DNA of 64,000 bases from Iamia sp. SCSIO 61187 (GCF_019443745.1 NZ_CP050948.1:186001-250000), one strand, 5' to 3'. Positions 1 through 9,833 are shown, counted from the first letter of the stretch. Translations and numbers: made by a program. Notes: generated by a model not told the origin, from the letters alone.

Positions 1-2
1 AC

Positions 3-1592
3 CCCCTGGTGGCCGGCGACCGGATGCACTGGGACCGCATCCACCCCGACGACGCCGAGGGCGGGCTGGCGGCCTACGCCGAGCTGCTGGAGGCGCCGGG
101 CGCGACCGTCCGGGCCGAGGTCCGCTACCGCGGCGACGACTCGTGGCGGCACCTGGAGATCGTGGCCACCAACCGGCTCGACGACCCCGCGGTGGGCGGT
201 GTCGTGGGCAACGTCCGCGACATCACCGAGCGGGCCGAGGCCGCGGCCCAGCTGTCGTGGCAGGCGTTCCACGACCAGCTGACGGGGCTCCCCAACCGGG
301 GCCTCCTGATGGACCGGATCGGCCAGGCGCTCGAGCGCACGCGCCGCCAGGGCGAGCGGCTGGCCCTGCTCTTCATCGACCTCGACCGGTTCAAGCTGGT
401 CAACGACGAGCGCGGCCACGAGGCCGGCGACAGCCTGCTCGTCGAGGTCGCCGGTCGGCTGCGCGACACCGTCCGGTCCTCGGACACCGTGGCCCGGCTC
501 GGCGGCGACGAGTTCGTGGTCGTGGCCGAGGGCGGTGACGACCACGACATCGCCGCCCTCGCGACCCGGATCCTCACCGCCCTCGAGGTTCCGGTGGTGC
601 TCCCCGACGACTCCGCCCTGGCCGTCTCGGCGTCGATCGGCCTGGCCTACGACGCCGGCCACCCGCCGGAACGCCTGCTGCGCGACGCCGACGCCGCCCT
701 GTACCGGGCCAAGCAGCGGGGCCGGAACCGGATGGAGGTCTTCAACGAGGCCCTGCGCGTCGCCGCCCAGCGCCGGTCGACGGTCGAGACGACCCTCCGC
801 CGGGCCCTCGACGACGGCGCCCTCGCCGTGCACCACCAGCCCATCGTCTCGCTCGACGACGGGTCGGTGGTCGGGACCGAGGCCCTCGTGCGCATCCCGT
901 CGCGGGACGGGCACCTCGAGGCCCCGCAGGAGTACATCGCCGTCGCCGAGGACCGGGGCCTGATCGTCCCCCTGGGCGAGGCCGTGCTCGAGTCGGTCGG
1001 GCGCACCCTGGCGGCCTGGCGGACCGCCGCCGCCCCCTGCGACCCGGCCACGTTCGTCTCGGTCAACGTCTCGGCCCGCCAGCTCGGGTCGTCGTCGTTC
1101 GCCGCCGGCGTCGCCGCGACCCTGGACCGGCACGGTCTGCGGCCCCGGGACCTGGTCGTGGAGTTCACCGAGGACACCGTCATCGGGGCCGACCGATCGA
1201 CCGGCCGGACGATCGACGCCCTGCACGAGATGGGCGTGCGCCTCTGGCTGGACGACTTCGGCACCGGCTACAGCAGCCTCGCCTACCTCAAGCGGTTCCC
1301 GATGGACGCCCTCAAGCTCGACCGCTCCTTCGTGCGCGGGCTGGGCGAGGACCACAGCGACACCGAGATCGTGCGGGCCGTGCTCGCCCTGGGGCGGTCG
1401 CTGGGCCTGACCGTGGTCGCCGAGGGCGTGGAGACGCCCCGCCAGCTGACGCTCCTCCACGACCTCGGGTGCCACCGGGTCCAGGGCTTCCTCGTGGGCC
1501 GCCCCGCCCCCGCCGACGAGGTCGACCGCGAGGCGCGCCACCTCGACGTCCTCGGCACCGACCCCGCCCAGCCCCGCCTCCCCCTGCGCTGA
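3..1592 (+). CDS. PAS-GGDEF-EAL cyclic-di-GMP turnover protein (5' end outside window)
   Basis: Predicted bifunctional diguanylate cyclase and phosphodiesterase, making and degrading cyclic di-GMP. Counting from the GTG at 9, residues 1-80 are the end of a PAS/PAC sensor (HPDD; GNVRDITERAEA). The GGDEF domain has an intact GGDEF at 165-169 and an RSSD inhibitory site at 157-160. The EAL domain has EAL at 291-293 plus VNVSARQL, DDFGTGYSSL and VVAEGVET. Both catalytic cores therefore look complete. The PAS domain is truncated, so the true start lies upstream and the GTG at 9 is only the first start in the window. It converges on the ABC transporter gene. Confidence 0.93.
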   Translation, partial: PLVAGDRMHWDRIHPDDAEGGLAAYAELLEAPGATVRAEVRYRGDDSWRHLEIVATNRLDDPAVGGVVGNVRDITERAEAAAQLSWQAFHDQLTGLPNRGLLMDRIGQALERTRRQGERLALLFIDLDRFKLVNDERGHEAGDSLLVEVAGRLRDTVRSSDTVARLGGDEFVVVAEGGDDHDIAALATRILTALEVPVVLPDDSALAVSASIGLAYDAGHPPERLLRDADAALYRAKQRGRNRMEVFNEALRVAAQRRSTVETTLRRALDDGALAVHHQPIVSLDDGSVVGTEALVRIPSRDGHLEAPQEYIAVAEDRGLIVPLGEAVLESVGRTLAAWRTAAAPCDPATFVSVNVSARQLGSSSFAAGVAATLDRHGLRPRDLVVEFTEDTVIGADRSTGRTIDALHEMGVRLWLDDFGTGYSSLAYLKRFPMDALKLDRSFVRGLGEDHSDTEIVRAVLALGRSLGLTVVAEGVETPRQLTLLHDLGCHRVQGFLVGRPAPADEVDREARHLDVLGTDPAQPRLPLR

Positions 1593-1695
1593 CCGGTCCC
1601 GCCGCGCTCCCACCGCGTTCCGGCGACACTGACGGGAGGTCGTCTCCGGCCCGTGACGCTGGAACGCGCCGCCGCCCGCACCGTCCGCCCGGGCC

Positions 1696-4600
1696 TCACC
1701 CCGAGGCGGTCTCGCCCTGGCCCAGGAGCGCGGTCGAGGCGGTGGCGTCCGCGGTCCGGGGTCCCGAACGGCGGCCCAGGTCGGTGTCGGTGCCCAGGTA
1801 GGACGCGACGACGTCGGGGTCGGCCAGGACCTCGGCGGGCGTGCCCCGGGCGATGACCCGGCCCTGCTCGAGGGCGACCAGCTCGTCGCACAGCTCCTGG
1901 AGCAGGCCCATGTCGTGCTCGACCACCAGCAGCGAGCACCCGGTCTCGGCCTGGACCCGGCGGAGCATGGGGACGAGCGCCTCGATCTCGGCCTGGGCCA
2001 CCCCGGCGGTGGGCTCGTCGAGGAGCACGACGGCCGGGTCCTGGGCGAGCAGGCAGGCCAGCTCGACGATGCGGCGCGTGCCGGTCGAGAGCTCGCCCGT
2101 CAGGCGGTCCCGGAACGGGGTGAGGCCCAGCAGGGCGACCAGCTCGTCGGCCCGGGCGGCGGCGGCGCGCTCGGAGTCGGTCGAGGCGGGGAGGTGGAGG
2201 GCGGCGGCCACCGGGTCGCGGTTGGCCAGGTGGCGCTCGAGGGCGACCTCCACGCACTCGACCACCGTGAGCGACGGGTAGAGCAGGGCCTCCTGGAACG
2301 ACCGGCCCAGCTCGAGGACGGCGCGCCGGTGCGGGGGGTGGTCGGTGATGTCGACCCCGCCCAGCCGGACCGCGCCGCCGTCGAGGGCGAGGAAGCCGGT
2401 GAGGAGGTCGAACAGCGTCGTCTTGCCCGCCCCGTTGTGGCCGATGAGCCCGACGATCGCGCCCGGGTGCACGGTCAGGTCGACGTCGTCGACGGCGGTG
2501 ATGCCCCCGAAGCGCCGGGTGAGGCCGTGGGCCTCGAGGGTCACGCCGCGGTCGGGCCGGGGGGCGGGGTCGTCCGGCGGTGCGGCCGGTGAGGGGTCGT
2601 CCTCGGCGCCGATGAACACGGCGCGGAGGATGTCGGGGCGGTCGAGGAGCCCCGCGGTGGGGCCCCGGAACCGGACCTGGCCCTTCTCGAGGAACACGGC
2701 CTGCTCGCACATGAGCAGGGCCACGTTCACGGACTGCTCGACGACGACGATGGTCGTGCCGTCGGCGTGCAGCTCGCGGACCTTGTCGACCAGCATGCCG
2801 ACCACCGTCGGGGCCAGCCCGAGCGACAGCTCGTCGATCAGCACGACGCGGGGCTCGGTCACGAAGGCCATGGCGATCGAGAGCTGCTGCTGCTCGCCCC
2901 CGGACAGGTCACCGGCGGCCTGGTCCCACCGGTCGGCCAGCACCGGGAACATCGCCAGCATGGCGTCGGTGCGGCGCCGTGACCGTTCGCGGTCGGTCCG
3001 GAGCATCCACGTGGCCATGCGCATGTTCTCGGCGACGGTGAGCGTCGGGAACACCCCCCGCCCGCCGGGCATCATCGACAGCCCCATCTGGGCGATCTGC
3101 TCGGTGGGCAGGTTGGTGATGTCCCGCCCGGCCAGGGTCACGGTGCCGCGGGTGCACGGGAGCAGCCCGGCCACGGTCTTGAAGAGCGTCGACTTGCCGG
3201 CGCCGTTGGTCCCGAGGAGGGCGAGCACGTCGCCGTCGGCCACGGAGGCGTCCACGCCGAAGAGGACCTGGAGCGAGCCGTAGCCGGCCTCGACGCCGCT
3301 GATGGCGAGGACGGCCTCGTCGGCGTCGGCGTCGGCGGTGGGCTCGGCGGCGAGGCCGGCGCGCCCGGCGCGCCCGGCGAGCCGTCGCTCCTCCTGCTCC
3401 ACGGCCAGGGCGGCCACGGTCGCCTCCTGCTCGGGGGTGGTGGCCGTGAGGTCGGCCTCGTCGAGCTCGTCGGCGTCGGGGAGGCCACGTCGTCGGGCGG
3501 CGGCCCGGGCGAGGCGGTCCCGCACCGCCTCCCACGCCTGGCCCAGACCGCCCGGCAGCACCATGAGGATGACGAGCAGACCGACCCCGGTGATGAGCAG
3601 CTGGAACCGGGGGAAGGCGTAGCCCAGCCACTGGACGAGGGCGACGCCGGCGAGGGTCCCGCCGAGCGAGGCCACCCCGCCGATCACCGCCATCGAGAAG
3701 ACGAGGAGGCTGGCCGAGGCCGGGTAGCTGTTGTCGCCCATGCTGGCGAGGGTCACGGCGTGGATGCCGCCGGTCAGCCCCGCGAACATCCCCGAGAGGA
3801 CGAAGGCGGTGATGGTGGTCCGGGACCGGCTGACCCCGACGGCGGCGGTGGCCCGGGAGTTGTCCCGGGTGGCGGCGATGACCCGCCCGGTGCGGGTGCG
3901 GCGGAGGTTGGCGAGCACCAGGGCGCCCGCCACCACCAGCACGAGGGCGAGGGCGTAGAGCCACTCCTCCGACGCCAGGTCGTACCGGCCGAAGAGCTCG
4001 GGGCGCGGGTAGGTGGGCGGGATGATGCTCTCGTAGCTGGCCGGCTGGACCACGTGCTGCTGGAGGGCGACGGCGAAGGCCATCGTCGACACCGCGAGCA
4101 GCTGGCCCGAGACCCGGAGGGCGGGGATCCCGATGACGGCGGCGACGACGCCGCCGGCGAGGGCTGACAGGCCCAGGGTGAGGAAGAGGTCGAGGTCGAG
4201 GTCGTCGATGAGGTTGGCGGCGACGATCCCGCCCACGCCCACCAGGGCGACCTGGCCCAGGCTGACCGAGCCGCCCCACCCGGTCAGCACCACCAGCGAC
4301 ATCGCCGCCATGGCCGAGACGAGGGCGAGCGTCGCCGTCTGGATCTGGGTCGGGGTCCCGACGACGGGGATGAGGACGAGGGCGGCGACGACGAGCACGG
4401 CGACCACCGCTCGGGTGGCGCGCACCTCGGGCAGGGCGCCCAGCCGGGCGGGCAGCCGTCGCGTGGTCCCGACCGTCGACCAGGACCCCTCGCCGGCGTC
4501 GGCCCGGCCCGTGGTGCCCTGCTGGGCGAGGAGGGCCACGATGATGATGGCGAGCAGGACCACGTAGGTCCACGACCGGGGCGACACGTTGATCTGCACC

Positions 4601-5451
4601 AGCTGGTCGATGATCTCGATGGCGATGCCGGCGAGGAACGCCCCCCAGATCGACCGCATGCCGGCGACGACGGCGGCGGCCAGGGGGGCGAGCAGGACGG
4701 TGGGTCCCGAGGCGGCGTCGATCGGGAGGCCCTGCACCGGCTCCTTGAGCACGACGGTGAGGGCCGCCAGCCCGCCGATGACGGCCCACAGCTCGAGGTT
4801 GAGGCGGTCGACGGGGATGCCGAGCAGGCGGGCCCGGTCGACGTTCTCGGCCACGCCGCGGACGGCGGTGCCCGACTCGGTGCGGTAGAGGTAGAAGAGC
4901 AGCGCGAGGAGGGCGATCGGGGCGATCGCGGCGAGGGCCATGTGGTTGCCGTCGAGCGTGGTGCTCCCGACCCGCACCGTCGCCGACGACAGCTCGGTGT
5001 CGAAGCCCGGGATGGCGGAGGGGATGTCGAACCACGTGGGCACGAACAGGGCCAGCCCGCCGAGGGCCTGGGCCAGCCCGATGGTGGCCACGGTGAGGAC
5101 CAGGCGTGGGGCCCGGCGGAACCGGCGGATCACGGCGAGCTCGACGAGCACGCCGAGGGCCACGCCCAGGGCGATGCAGAGCGGGGCGGTGATCCACCAC
5201 GACCAGTCGAGGCCGAGGCGCAGCCCGGCGGCGAGGGCGCCGCAGGCCGTGCCCATGGCCCCGTAGGCGAAGTTGATGACCCGGGTCGTGCGGTAGACGA
5301 GGACCAGGCCGACGGCCATCAGCCCGGTGCCCACGCCGAGGGCGGCGCCCTGGAGGACGACCCCGACCTCGACGTCGAACAGGCCGGCGAAGCCCAGCCC
5401 CAGGGCGACGAGGAACGCGACCCCTGCGACCCGGAGGCCTCGGGAGCTCAT
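1696..5451 (-). CDS. Four-domain ABC importer: LivH-LivM-LivF-LivG fusion
   Basis: One 1,251-residue polypeptide carries all membrane and ATPase parts of a branched-chain amino acid/amide (HAAT) importer. Residues about 1-310 are a LivH-type permease, about 345-640 a LivM-type permease, about 714-950 a LivF-type ATPase (Walker A GTNGAGKS at 747, LSGGEQQ at 849, LIDE at 871), and about 970-1235 a LivG-type ATPase (GHNGAGKT at 1004, LLDEP at 1143). The LivG signature reads LSTGTRR, a variant of LSGGQ. Linkers at about 650-712 and 950-970 are rich in charge, Ala and Pro. These parts are normally separate genes. The start overlaps the binding-protein stop by 4 bp (ATGA), so the two are translationally coupled. 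The substrate cannot be told from sequence. Confidence 0.92.
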   Translation of the reverse strand: MSSRGLRVAGVAFLVALGLGFAGLFDVEVGVVLQGAALGVGTGLMAVGLVLVYRTTRVINFAYGAMGTACGALAAGLRLGLDWSWWITAPLCIALGVALGVLVELAVIRRFRRAPRLVLTVATIGLAQALGGLALFVPTWFDIPSAIPGFDTELSSATVRVGSTTLDGNHMALAAIAPIALLALLFYLYRTESGTAVRGVAENVDRARLLGIPVDRLNLELWAVIGGLAALTVVLKEPVQGLPIDAASGPTVLLAPLAAAVVAGMRSIWGAFLAGIAIEIIDQLVQINVSPRSWTYVVLLAIIIVALLAQQGTTGRADAGEGSWSTVGTTRRLPARLGALPEVRATRAVVAVLVVAALVLIPVVGTPTQIQTATLALVSAMAAMSLVVLTGWGGSVSLGQVALVGVGGIVAANLIDDLDLDLFLTLGLSALAGGVVAAVIGIPALRVSGQLLAVSTMAFAVALQQHVVQPASYESIIPPTYPRPELFGRYDLASEEWLYALALVLVVAGALVLANLRRTRTGRVIAATRDNSRATAAVGVSRSRTTITAFVLSGMFAGLTGGIHAVTLASMGDNSYPASASLLVFSMAVIGGVASLGGTLAGVALVQWLGYAFPRFQLLITGVGLLVILMVLPGGLGQAWEAVRDRLARAAARRRGLPDADELDEADLTATTPEQEATVAALAVEQEERRLAGRAGRAGLAAEPTADADADEAVLAISGVEAGYGSLQVLFGVDASVADGDVLALLGTNGAGKSTLFKTVAGLLPCTRGTVTLAGRDITNLPTEQIAQMGLSMMPGGRGVFPTLTVAENMRMATWMLRTDRERSRRRTDAMLAMFPVLADRWDQAAGDLSGGEQQQLSIAMAFVTEPRVVLIDELSLGLAPTVVGMLVDKVRELHADGTTIVVVEQSVNVALLMCEQAVFLEKGQVRFRGPTAGLLDRPDILRAVFIGAEDDPSPAAPPDDPAPRPDRGVTLEAHGLTRRFGGITAVDDVDLTVHPGAIVGLIGHNGAGKTTLFDLLTGFLALDGGAVRLGGVDITDHPPHRRAVLELGRSFQEALLYPSLTVVECVEVALERHLANRDPVAAALHLPASTDSERAAAARADELVALLGLTPFRDRLTGELSTGTRRIVELACLLAQDPAVVLLDEPTAGVAQAEIEALVPMLRRVQAETGCSLLVVEHDMGLLQELCDELVALEQGRVIARGTPAEVLADPDVVASYLGTDTDLGRRSGPRTADATASTALLGQGETASG

Positions 5452-7025
5452 GGCCCCTCCTCGTCGGCGAGGACCTCCTCGACGTTCTCACTGTCGAAGC
5501 GGGGTCCGTCGCCGACGTAGGTGCCGGGCTCGCCGTTGAACGGCGAGGTGGCCTCGGGGTCCCAGACGATCTCGCGCAGGTCGGTGATCGGGGTGTAGGA
5601 CTCCGGGTCGTAGTCCCAGGTGCCGGCGGGGCCGGTGTGCTCGGGGTAGCTGAACAGGCCCGTCTCCAGCGTCTCCGGCGTGAGGTCGGGCCCGGCCATC
5701 TGGATGCCGAGGGCCAGCTGGTACAGCTGGTAGTAGAAGACGTCGACGGCGGCCGACGGTTCCTCGTCGGGGCGGACGGACTTGAACGCCCGGTAGCCGG
5801 GGCTGTCCTGCCGCGGGGGCTGGACGCCGAGGGGGCTGGCCCCGAAGGCGCCGTCCCACTGGTCGTTGCCCTTCATCAGGCCCTGCCCGATGAGGTCGAT
5901 GTCGATGAACCCGACGCCGGTCGCGATCCACTCGGGGTCGACGCCGGCGGCGTCGATCTGCTGGATGAGGTTGAGCAGCATGAACGGGTCGCAGAAGCAG
6001 GAGATGGTGGTGATCCCCTCGCGGATCATCTCGGTGGCGATCGAGGTCGCCTGGTTCGGGATGCGGCCCAGGTCGAGGGCGTAGTCGGTGACGTAGTCGA
6101 TCTCCTCACCGGCCTGCTCGACGACGGCCAGACCGGCTTCGGAGCACCGCTGGTACTCGCCGTTGTTGGGGGAGATCACCGCCATCTTCCGGGTCTGGCC
6201 GGCCAGCTCGCCCTCGGCCCGGGTGGCCGGCTTCCCGATCAGGCGGGCCAGCCCGTAGGCGCTGGCGGCCTCGGCGACGTCGGAGCAGTCGGAGGTCAGG
6301 CTCCAGGCGTAGGGCCGGTGCTCCCCGAACCACTCGCGCGACAGGTAGGGCGGCCCGAAGGCGATGGTGCGGTTGGCGGCGAGGGCCTCGGCGTAGGGCT
6401 GGGTGGTGGCGGTCACGTCGGCGAAGGCGCCGATCTCGGTGCCGGCCCGGAGCCCGTCGGTGCTGGCGGCCTCGCGCCCGCCGCCGGTGAGCTCGGTGGT
6501 GAGGCCGCCCTGGCCCTCGTACACCTCCAGCTCGATCTGTCGGCCGTACATCTGGAAGGTCTGGTTGAAGTACTCGATGAGCCCCTCGTGGGTCCGGCGG
6601 AAGTCCTCGGCCGTCTCGTCGAACGCGATGCCCATGAGCTGGGCGAGGAGGGTCAGGGCGTTGCCCTCGGTGGTCTGGCGGTAGGAGACGGTGATGGTGT
6701 CGGCGGTGACGCCCTTGCTCGTCTCGCCCCCGTTGTTGCCGTCGAAGGCGAAGCACGGGGGCGAGTAGGGGTCGTCGGGCACCTGGGGCCCGCCGCGGGG
6801 GCAGGCGGTCACCGAATCGCCCCAGCCGGTGGCCGACTGGCCCTCGGTCCCGGCGTCGACGTCCTCGGCGTCGATCTGCTCGGGAGCGGTGCTGGGGGCC
6901 ACCACGATGACGGCGGCGGCCACCGCCACCGCCACCGCCAGCGGGGCGTAGCCGCCCAGCGCCCGTCGCCACCACGGTCGCGGTCGGGGGTCGGCCGGTG
7001 CGTCCGGCCCCCGCCCACCGATCAT
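5448..7025 (-). CDS. Periplasmic-binding protein of the Liv-type ABC importer
   Basis: A 525-residue type I periplasmic-binding (LivJ/AmiC-like) protein. A basic N-terminus (PRPRPWWRR) precedes one hydrophobic segment at about 29-46. There is no lipobox, so it is probably tethered by this signal anchor rather than by lipid. The body has the family's ligand-fold features, for example ALAANRTIAFGPPYLS and MAVISPNNGEYQRC. It is the first gene of a two-gene operon with the fused permease/ATPase gene. The promoter should lie in 7026-7141. The ligand is unknown; the family binds amino acids, amides or urea. Confidence 0.85.
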   Translation of the reverse strand: MIGGRGPDAPADPRPRPWWRRALGGYAPLAVAVAVAAAVIVVAPSTAPEQIDAEDVDAGTEGQSATGWGDSVTACPRGGPQVPDDPYSPPCFAFDGNNGGETSKGVTADTITVSYRQTTEGNALTLLAQLMGIAFDETAEDFRRTHEGLIEYFNQTFQMYGRQIELEVYEGQGGLTTELTGGGREAASTDGLRAGTEIGAFADVTATTQPYAEALAANRTIAFGPPYLSREWFGEHRPYAWSLTSDCSDVAEAASAYGLARLIGKPATRAEGELAGQTRKMAVISPNNGEYQRCSEAGLAVVEQAGEEIDYVTDYALDLGRIPNQATSIATEMIREGITTISCFCDPFMLLNLIQQIDAAGVDPEWIATGVGFIDIDLIGQGLMKGNDQWDGAFGASPLGVQPPRQDSPGYRAFKSVRPDEEPSAAVDVFYYQLYQLALGIQMAGPDLTPETLETGLFSYPEHTGPAGTWDYDPESYTPITDLREIVWDPEATSPFNGEPGTYVGDGPRFDSENVEEVLADEEGP

Positions 7026-7141
7026 GCGTACCCTCGGTAACGCAGCACGGGGACACCCTAGGCAACTCGGTGCCCTCGGTCACACGCGTCGTCCGTCCGG
7101 GCGCCCCGGCAGCGCCCCCGTCGATGAGGAGCGGGTGGCGG

Positions 7142-8950
7142 TCAGGTGCGGGTGTACTTCTCCCGGCGGGCGTGGACCTTGCGGCCCCGCAGCGTGGTGC
7201 GGCCGAGGGCCTCGATCACCTCGTCGACCTTCCCGGACGGGACCTCGACCAGCGAGAACATCTCCTGGACGTCGATCGAGCCGATGTCGCGACCGCTGAG
7301 GCTGGTCTCGCCGGCGATGGCGCCCACCAGGTCCCCCGGCCCGACGCGGGCCTTGCGCCCGGCGCTGACGTACAGGCGGGTCATGTCGGCCCCGGTGTGG
7401 GTGTTGCGCCCGGGCTTGCCCTTCGGGCCGCCCGGTCGGGCCTTCCCGCCCCGGTCGCCCTTGCCCGGTCGCTCGTCCTTGAGGTCGACCACGGGGATCT
7501 CGGTGTCGTCGGTCTCGGCGCCGGCCACGCGGAGCTCGTGCACGAGGGTGACCGCGGCCAGGGCGATCTCCATGAGGTCGTGCTCGTCGGAGAGCGACTC
7601 GACCACGACCCGCACCCGGTCGAGGTGGTCGCGGTCGCCGCCCAGGACCTCGTCGAGGGCCTCGCGGGTGCCGCCGAGCTGGTGGGCCCGGAGCTCGTCG
7701 ACGGTGGGCACCTGGCGGACCTGCACCTTCTGGCCGGTGACCCGCTCGATCGTCTTGAGCATCCGGTGCTCGCGGGGCTCGGCCAGGGTGATGGCGACGC
7801 CCTCGCGCCCGGCCCGGCCGACGCGCCCGATGCGGTGGACGTAGGTCTCCGGCGCCGAGGGGACGTCGTAGTTGACGACGTGGGTGAGCTGGTCGATGTC
7901 GAGCCCGCGAGCGGCGACGTCGGTGGCGACGATGAGGTCGGCGGCGCCGGAGCGGAGCCGGTTCATCACCCGGTCGCGGTGCTCCTGGCCGAACCCGCCG
8001 TGCAGGGCCTCGGCCCGGTAGCCCCGGCCGTTCAGCGTCTCGGTCAGGGTGTCGACCTCGGCACGGGTCCGGCAGAAGACGATGGCCGCGGTGGGGGCCT
8101 CGACGTCGAGGATCCGGCCCAGGGCGGTGGCCTTGTGGGCCCGGCGGACGAGGTAGGCGGTCTGGGTGACGGCGGGCGAGTCACCGTCGGACGTCGTCGA
8201 GCGGCCCAGCTCGATGCGGACCGGATCGGTGAGGTGCGTGCGGGCGATGGCCTCGATGCGGGGCGGCATGGTCGCCGAGAACAGGACGGTCTGGCGCTCG
8301 CCCGGGGTCCCCTTGAGGATCTCCTCGATGTCCTCGGCGAAGCCCATGTCGAGCATCTCGTCGGCCTCGTCGAGGACGACCGTGCGGATCTCGGCGAGCG
8401 ACAGCGACCCCCGCCCGAGGTGGTCGACGGCCCGGCCCGGGGTGGCCACCACGACGTCGACGCCGCTGTCGAGGGCGCGCAGCTGGCGGAAGATCGGCTG
8501 GCCGCCGTAGACGGGCACGACCCGGGCGTCGACCGCCCGGCCGTAGCGGTGAACGGCCTCGGACACCTGGATGGCCAGCTCGCGGGTCGGGACCAGCACC
8601 AGGGCGGTGGGCGACTTCGTGCGGCGGGCGGCGGGCACCAGGCCGTGGACGATGGGGAGGGCGAAGGCGGCGGTCTTGCCCGTGCCGGTCGCGGCCTGGC
8701 CCATGAGGTCCCGCCCCTGGAGCAGGACGGGGATCGCCTCGCGCTGGATCGGGGTGGGCTCCTCGTAGCCGAGCTTGACGACGGCGGCGACGAGGTCGTC
8801 GGCCAGCCCCAGCTCGTCGAACCCGGGCCCGCTGCCGTCGTCGGCGACCGGGGCGTCGGCCACCGGTCCGTCGTCTGCTACCGGTCGATCGTCTGCTGCC
8901 GGTCGATCGTCTGCTACCGGTCGATCGTCTGCTACCGGTCCATCGCTCAC
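7142..8950 (-). CDS. DEAD-box ATP-dependent RNA helicase with DbpA-type RNA-binding domain
   Basis: A 602-residue RNA helicase of the DeaD/CsdA type, probably acting in ribosome assembly or RNA decay. Visible motifs are the Q motif (GYEEPTPIQREAI), motif I ATGTGKT at 87-93, DEAD (VVLDEADEMLDMGF), SAT (LFSATMP) and motif VI HRIGRVGRAGR. The last about 75 residues (RLYVSAGRKARVGPGDL to the end) match the DbpA/CsdA RNA-binding fold. A basic Gly/Lys-rich linker precedes it. The first 37 residues are repeats of PVADDR encoded by an 18-bp tandem repeat, so the true N-terminus could lie after them. Confidence 0.92.
   Translation of the reverse strand: MSDGPVADDRPVADDRPAADDRPVADDGPVADAPVADDGSGPGFDELGLADDLVAAVVKLGYEEPTPIQREAIPVLLQGRDLMGQAATGTGKTAAFALPIVHGLVPAARRTKSPTALVLVPTRELAIQVSEAVHRYGRAVDARVVPVYGGQPIFRQLRALDSGVDVVVATPGRAVDHLGRGSLSLAEIRTVVLDEADEMLDMGFAEDIEEILKGTPGERQTVLFSATMPPRIEAIARTHLTDPVRIELGRSTTSDGDSPAVTQTAYLVRRAHKATALGRILDVEAPTAAIVFCRTRAEVDTLTETLNGRGYRAEALHGGFGQEHRDRVMNRLRSGAADLIVATDVAARGLDIDQLTHVVNYDVPSAPETYVHRIGRVGRAGREGVAITLAEPREHRMLKTIERVTGQKVQVRQVPTVDELRAHQLGGTREALDEVLGGDRDHLDRVRVVVESLSDEHDLMEIALAAVTLVHELRVAGAETDDTEIPVVDLKDERPGKGDRGGKARPGGPKGKPGRNTHTGADMTRLYVSAGRKARVGPGDLVGAIAGETSLSGRDIGSIDVQEMFSLVEVPSGKVDEVIEALGRTTLRGRKVHARREKYTRT
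8871..8942. repeat. 18-bp tandem repeat at the helicase N-terminus
   Basis: Four head-to-tail 18-bp units (TCGTCTGCTACCGGTCGA and close variants) at 8871, 8889, 8907 and 8925. Read on the minus strand they encode PVADDR/PAADDR hexapeptides at the start of the helicase. A multiple-of-three unit keeps the frame if the copy number changes. Confidence 0.9.
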
Positions 8951-9004
8951 CCGTCGAGGCTAGCGCCGGGGAACAGGAGTCTCCCCAGGGAGGTTCGCAC
9001 CGGC

Positions 9005-9706
9005 ATGCGTGTCGACGTCTGGTCCGATGTGGTCTGCCCCTGGTGCTTCGTGGGCCTGGCCAACCTCGACGTGGCCCTGGAGGGCTTCCCCCACGCCGAC
9101 GAGGTGGAGGTCGTGCTCCACTCGTTCCAGCTCGACCCGAGGGGGCGGACCACCACGCCGGAGGAGAACGTGGCCGGCATCGCCCGGAAGTACGGCTCGT
9201 CGGTCGGCGCCGTCCGGGCCCGCCAGGCGCACATCGTCAGCCTGGGCGCCGAGCGGGGCATCGACTTCCGCTTCGACCGGCAGTGGGGCGGCAACACCTT
9301 CGACGCCCACCGGCTGCTGCACCTGGCCCTGGAGCGAGGCGTGCAGCGCGACCTCAAGGCCCGCCTCGGTCGGGCCACCTTCACCGACGGCGAGCCCATC
9401 GGCGACCACGACACCCTGCGCAAGGCTGCTGCCGACGTGGGGCTCGACCCCCAGGAGGTCGACGACGTCCTCGCCGGCGACGCCTACGCCGACGCCGTCG
9501 AGGCCGACATCGCCACCGCCCACCAGATGGACGTCACCGGCGTCCCGTTCTTCGTCGTCGACGGGCGCCTGGCCCTCTCCGGCGCCCAGCCCCCCGAGCT
9601 GCTGGCCAAGGTCCTCCAGCGGGGCTGGGACGAGTCCCACCCGCAGATCGAGCGCCTCGACGGCGCCGCCGACGGCGAGTGCGGACCCGAGGGCTGCGCC
9701 GTCTGA
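9005..9706 (+). CDS. DsbA-family oxidoreductase (FrnE-like)
   Basis: A 233-residue thioredoxin-fold protein of the FrnE/DsbA-like group. The redox motif CPWC sits at the N-terminus (SDVVCPWCFVG), and the cis-Pro loop reads GVPFFVVDGR. A Cys-containing tail (ECGPEGCAV) ends the protein. With no signal peptide it is cytoplasmic, as FrnE proteins are. I chose the ATG at 9005 because GGGAGG lies upstream and the fold starts at once. It is divergent from the helicase with 54 bp between starts. Inverted repeats follow its stop. Confidence 0.88.
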   Translation: MRVDVWSDVVCPWCFVGLANLDVALEGFPHADEVEVVLHSFQLDPRGRTTTPEENVAGIARKYGSSVGAVRARQAHIVSLGAERGIDFRFDRQWGGNTFDAHRLLHLALERGVQRDLKARLGRATFTDGEPIGDHDTLRKAAADVGLDPQEVDDVLAGDAYADAVEADIATAHQMDVTGVPFFVVDGRLALSGAQPPELLAKVLQRGWDESHPQIERLDGAADGECGPEGCAV

Positions 9707-9713
9707 CGCACCC

Positions 9714-9775
9714 GGGACGGAACGTGCCAGGGCACGTCGCGTCCGGGACGGAAGGTGCCAGGCACGTCGCGTCCC
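9714..9775. repeat. Tandem GTGCC/GGCAC inverted repeats after the frnE-like gene
   Basis: Two consecutive imperfect hairpins share the core GTGCC-(A/AG)-GGCAC and outer arms GGACGG/GCGTCC. No T tract follows. They resemble the hairpins at 14768-14825, so this is a dispersed intergenic repeat that may act as a terminator. Confidence 0.6.
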
Positions 9776-9833
9776 CCACCTCGCGTCCGGCGTCGAGGAC
9801 GGGGGTGGCGGGTCGAGGGGCCAGACTGGGGCC

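Noticed and set aside
1283-2710. Long GC-rich open frames opposite the ABC transporter and many other genes.
   Set aside because: They are antisense or shifted shadows with low-complexity Arg/Pro/Gly-rich translations and no domain motifs.
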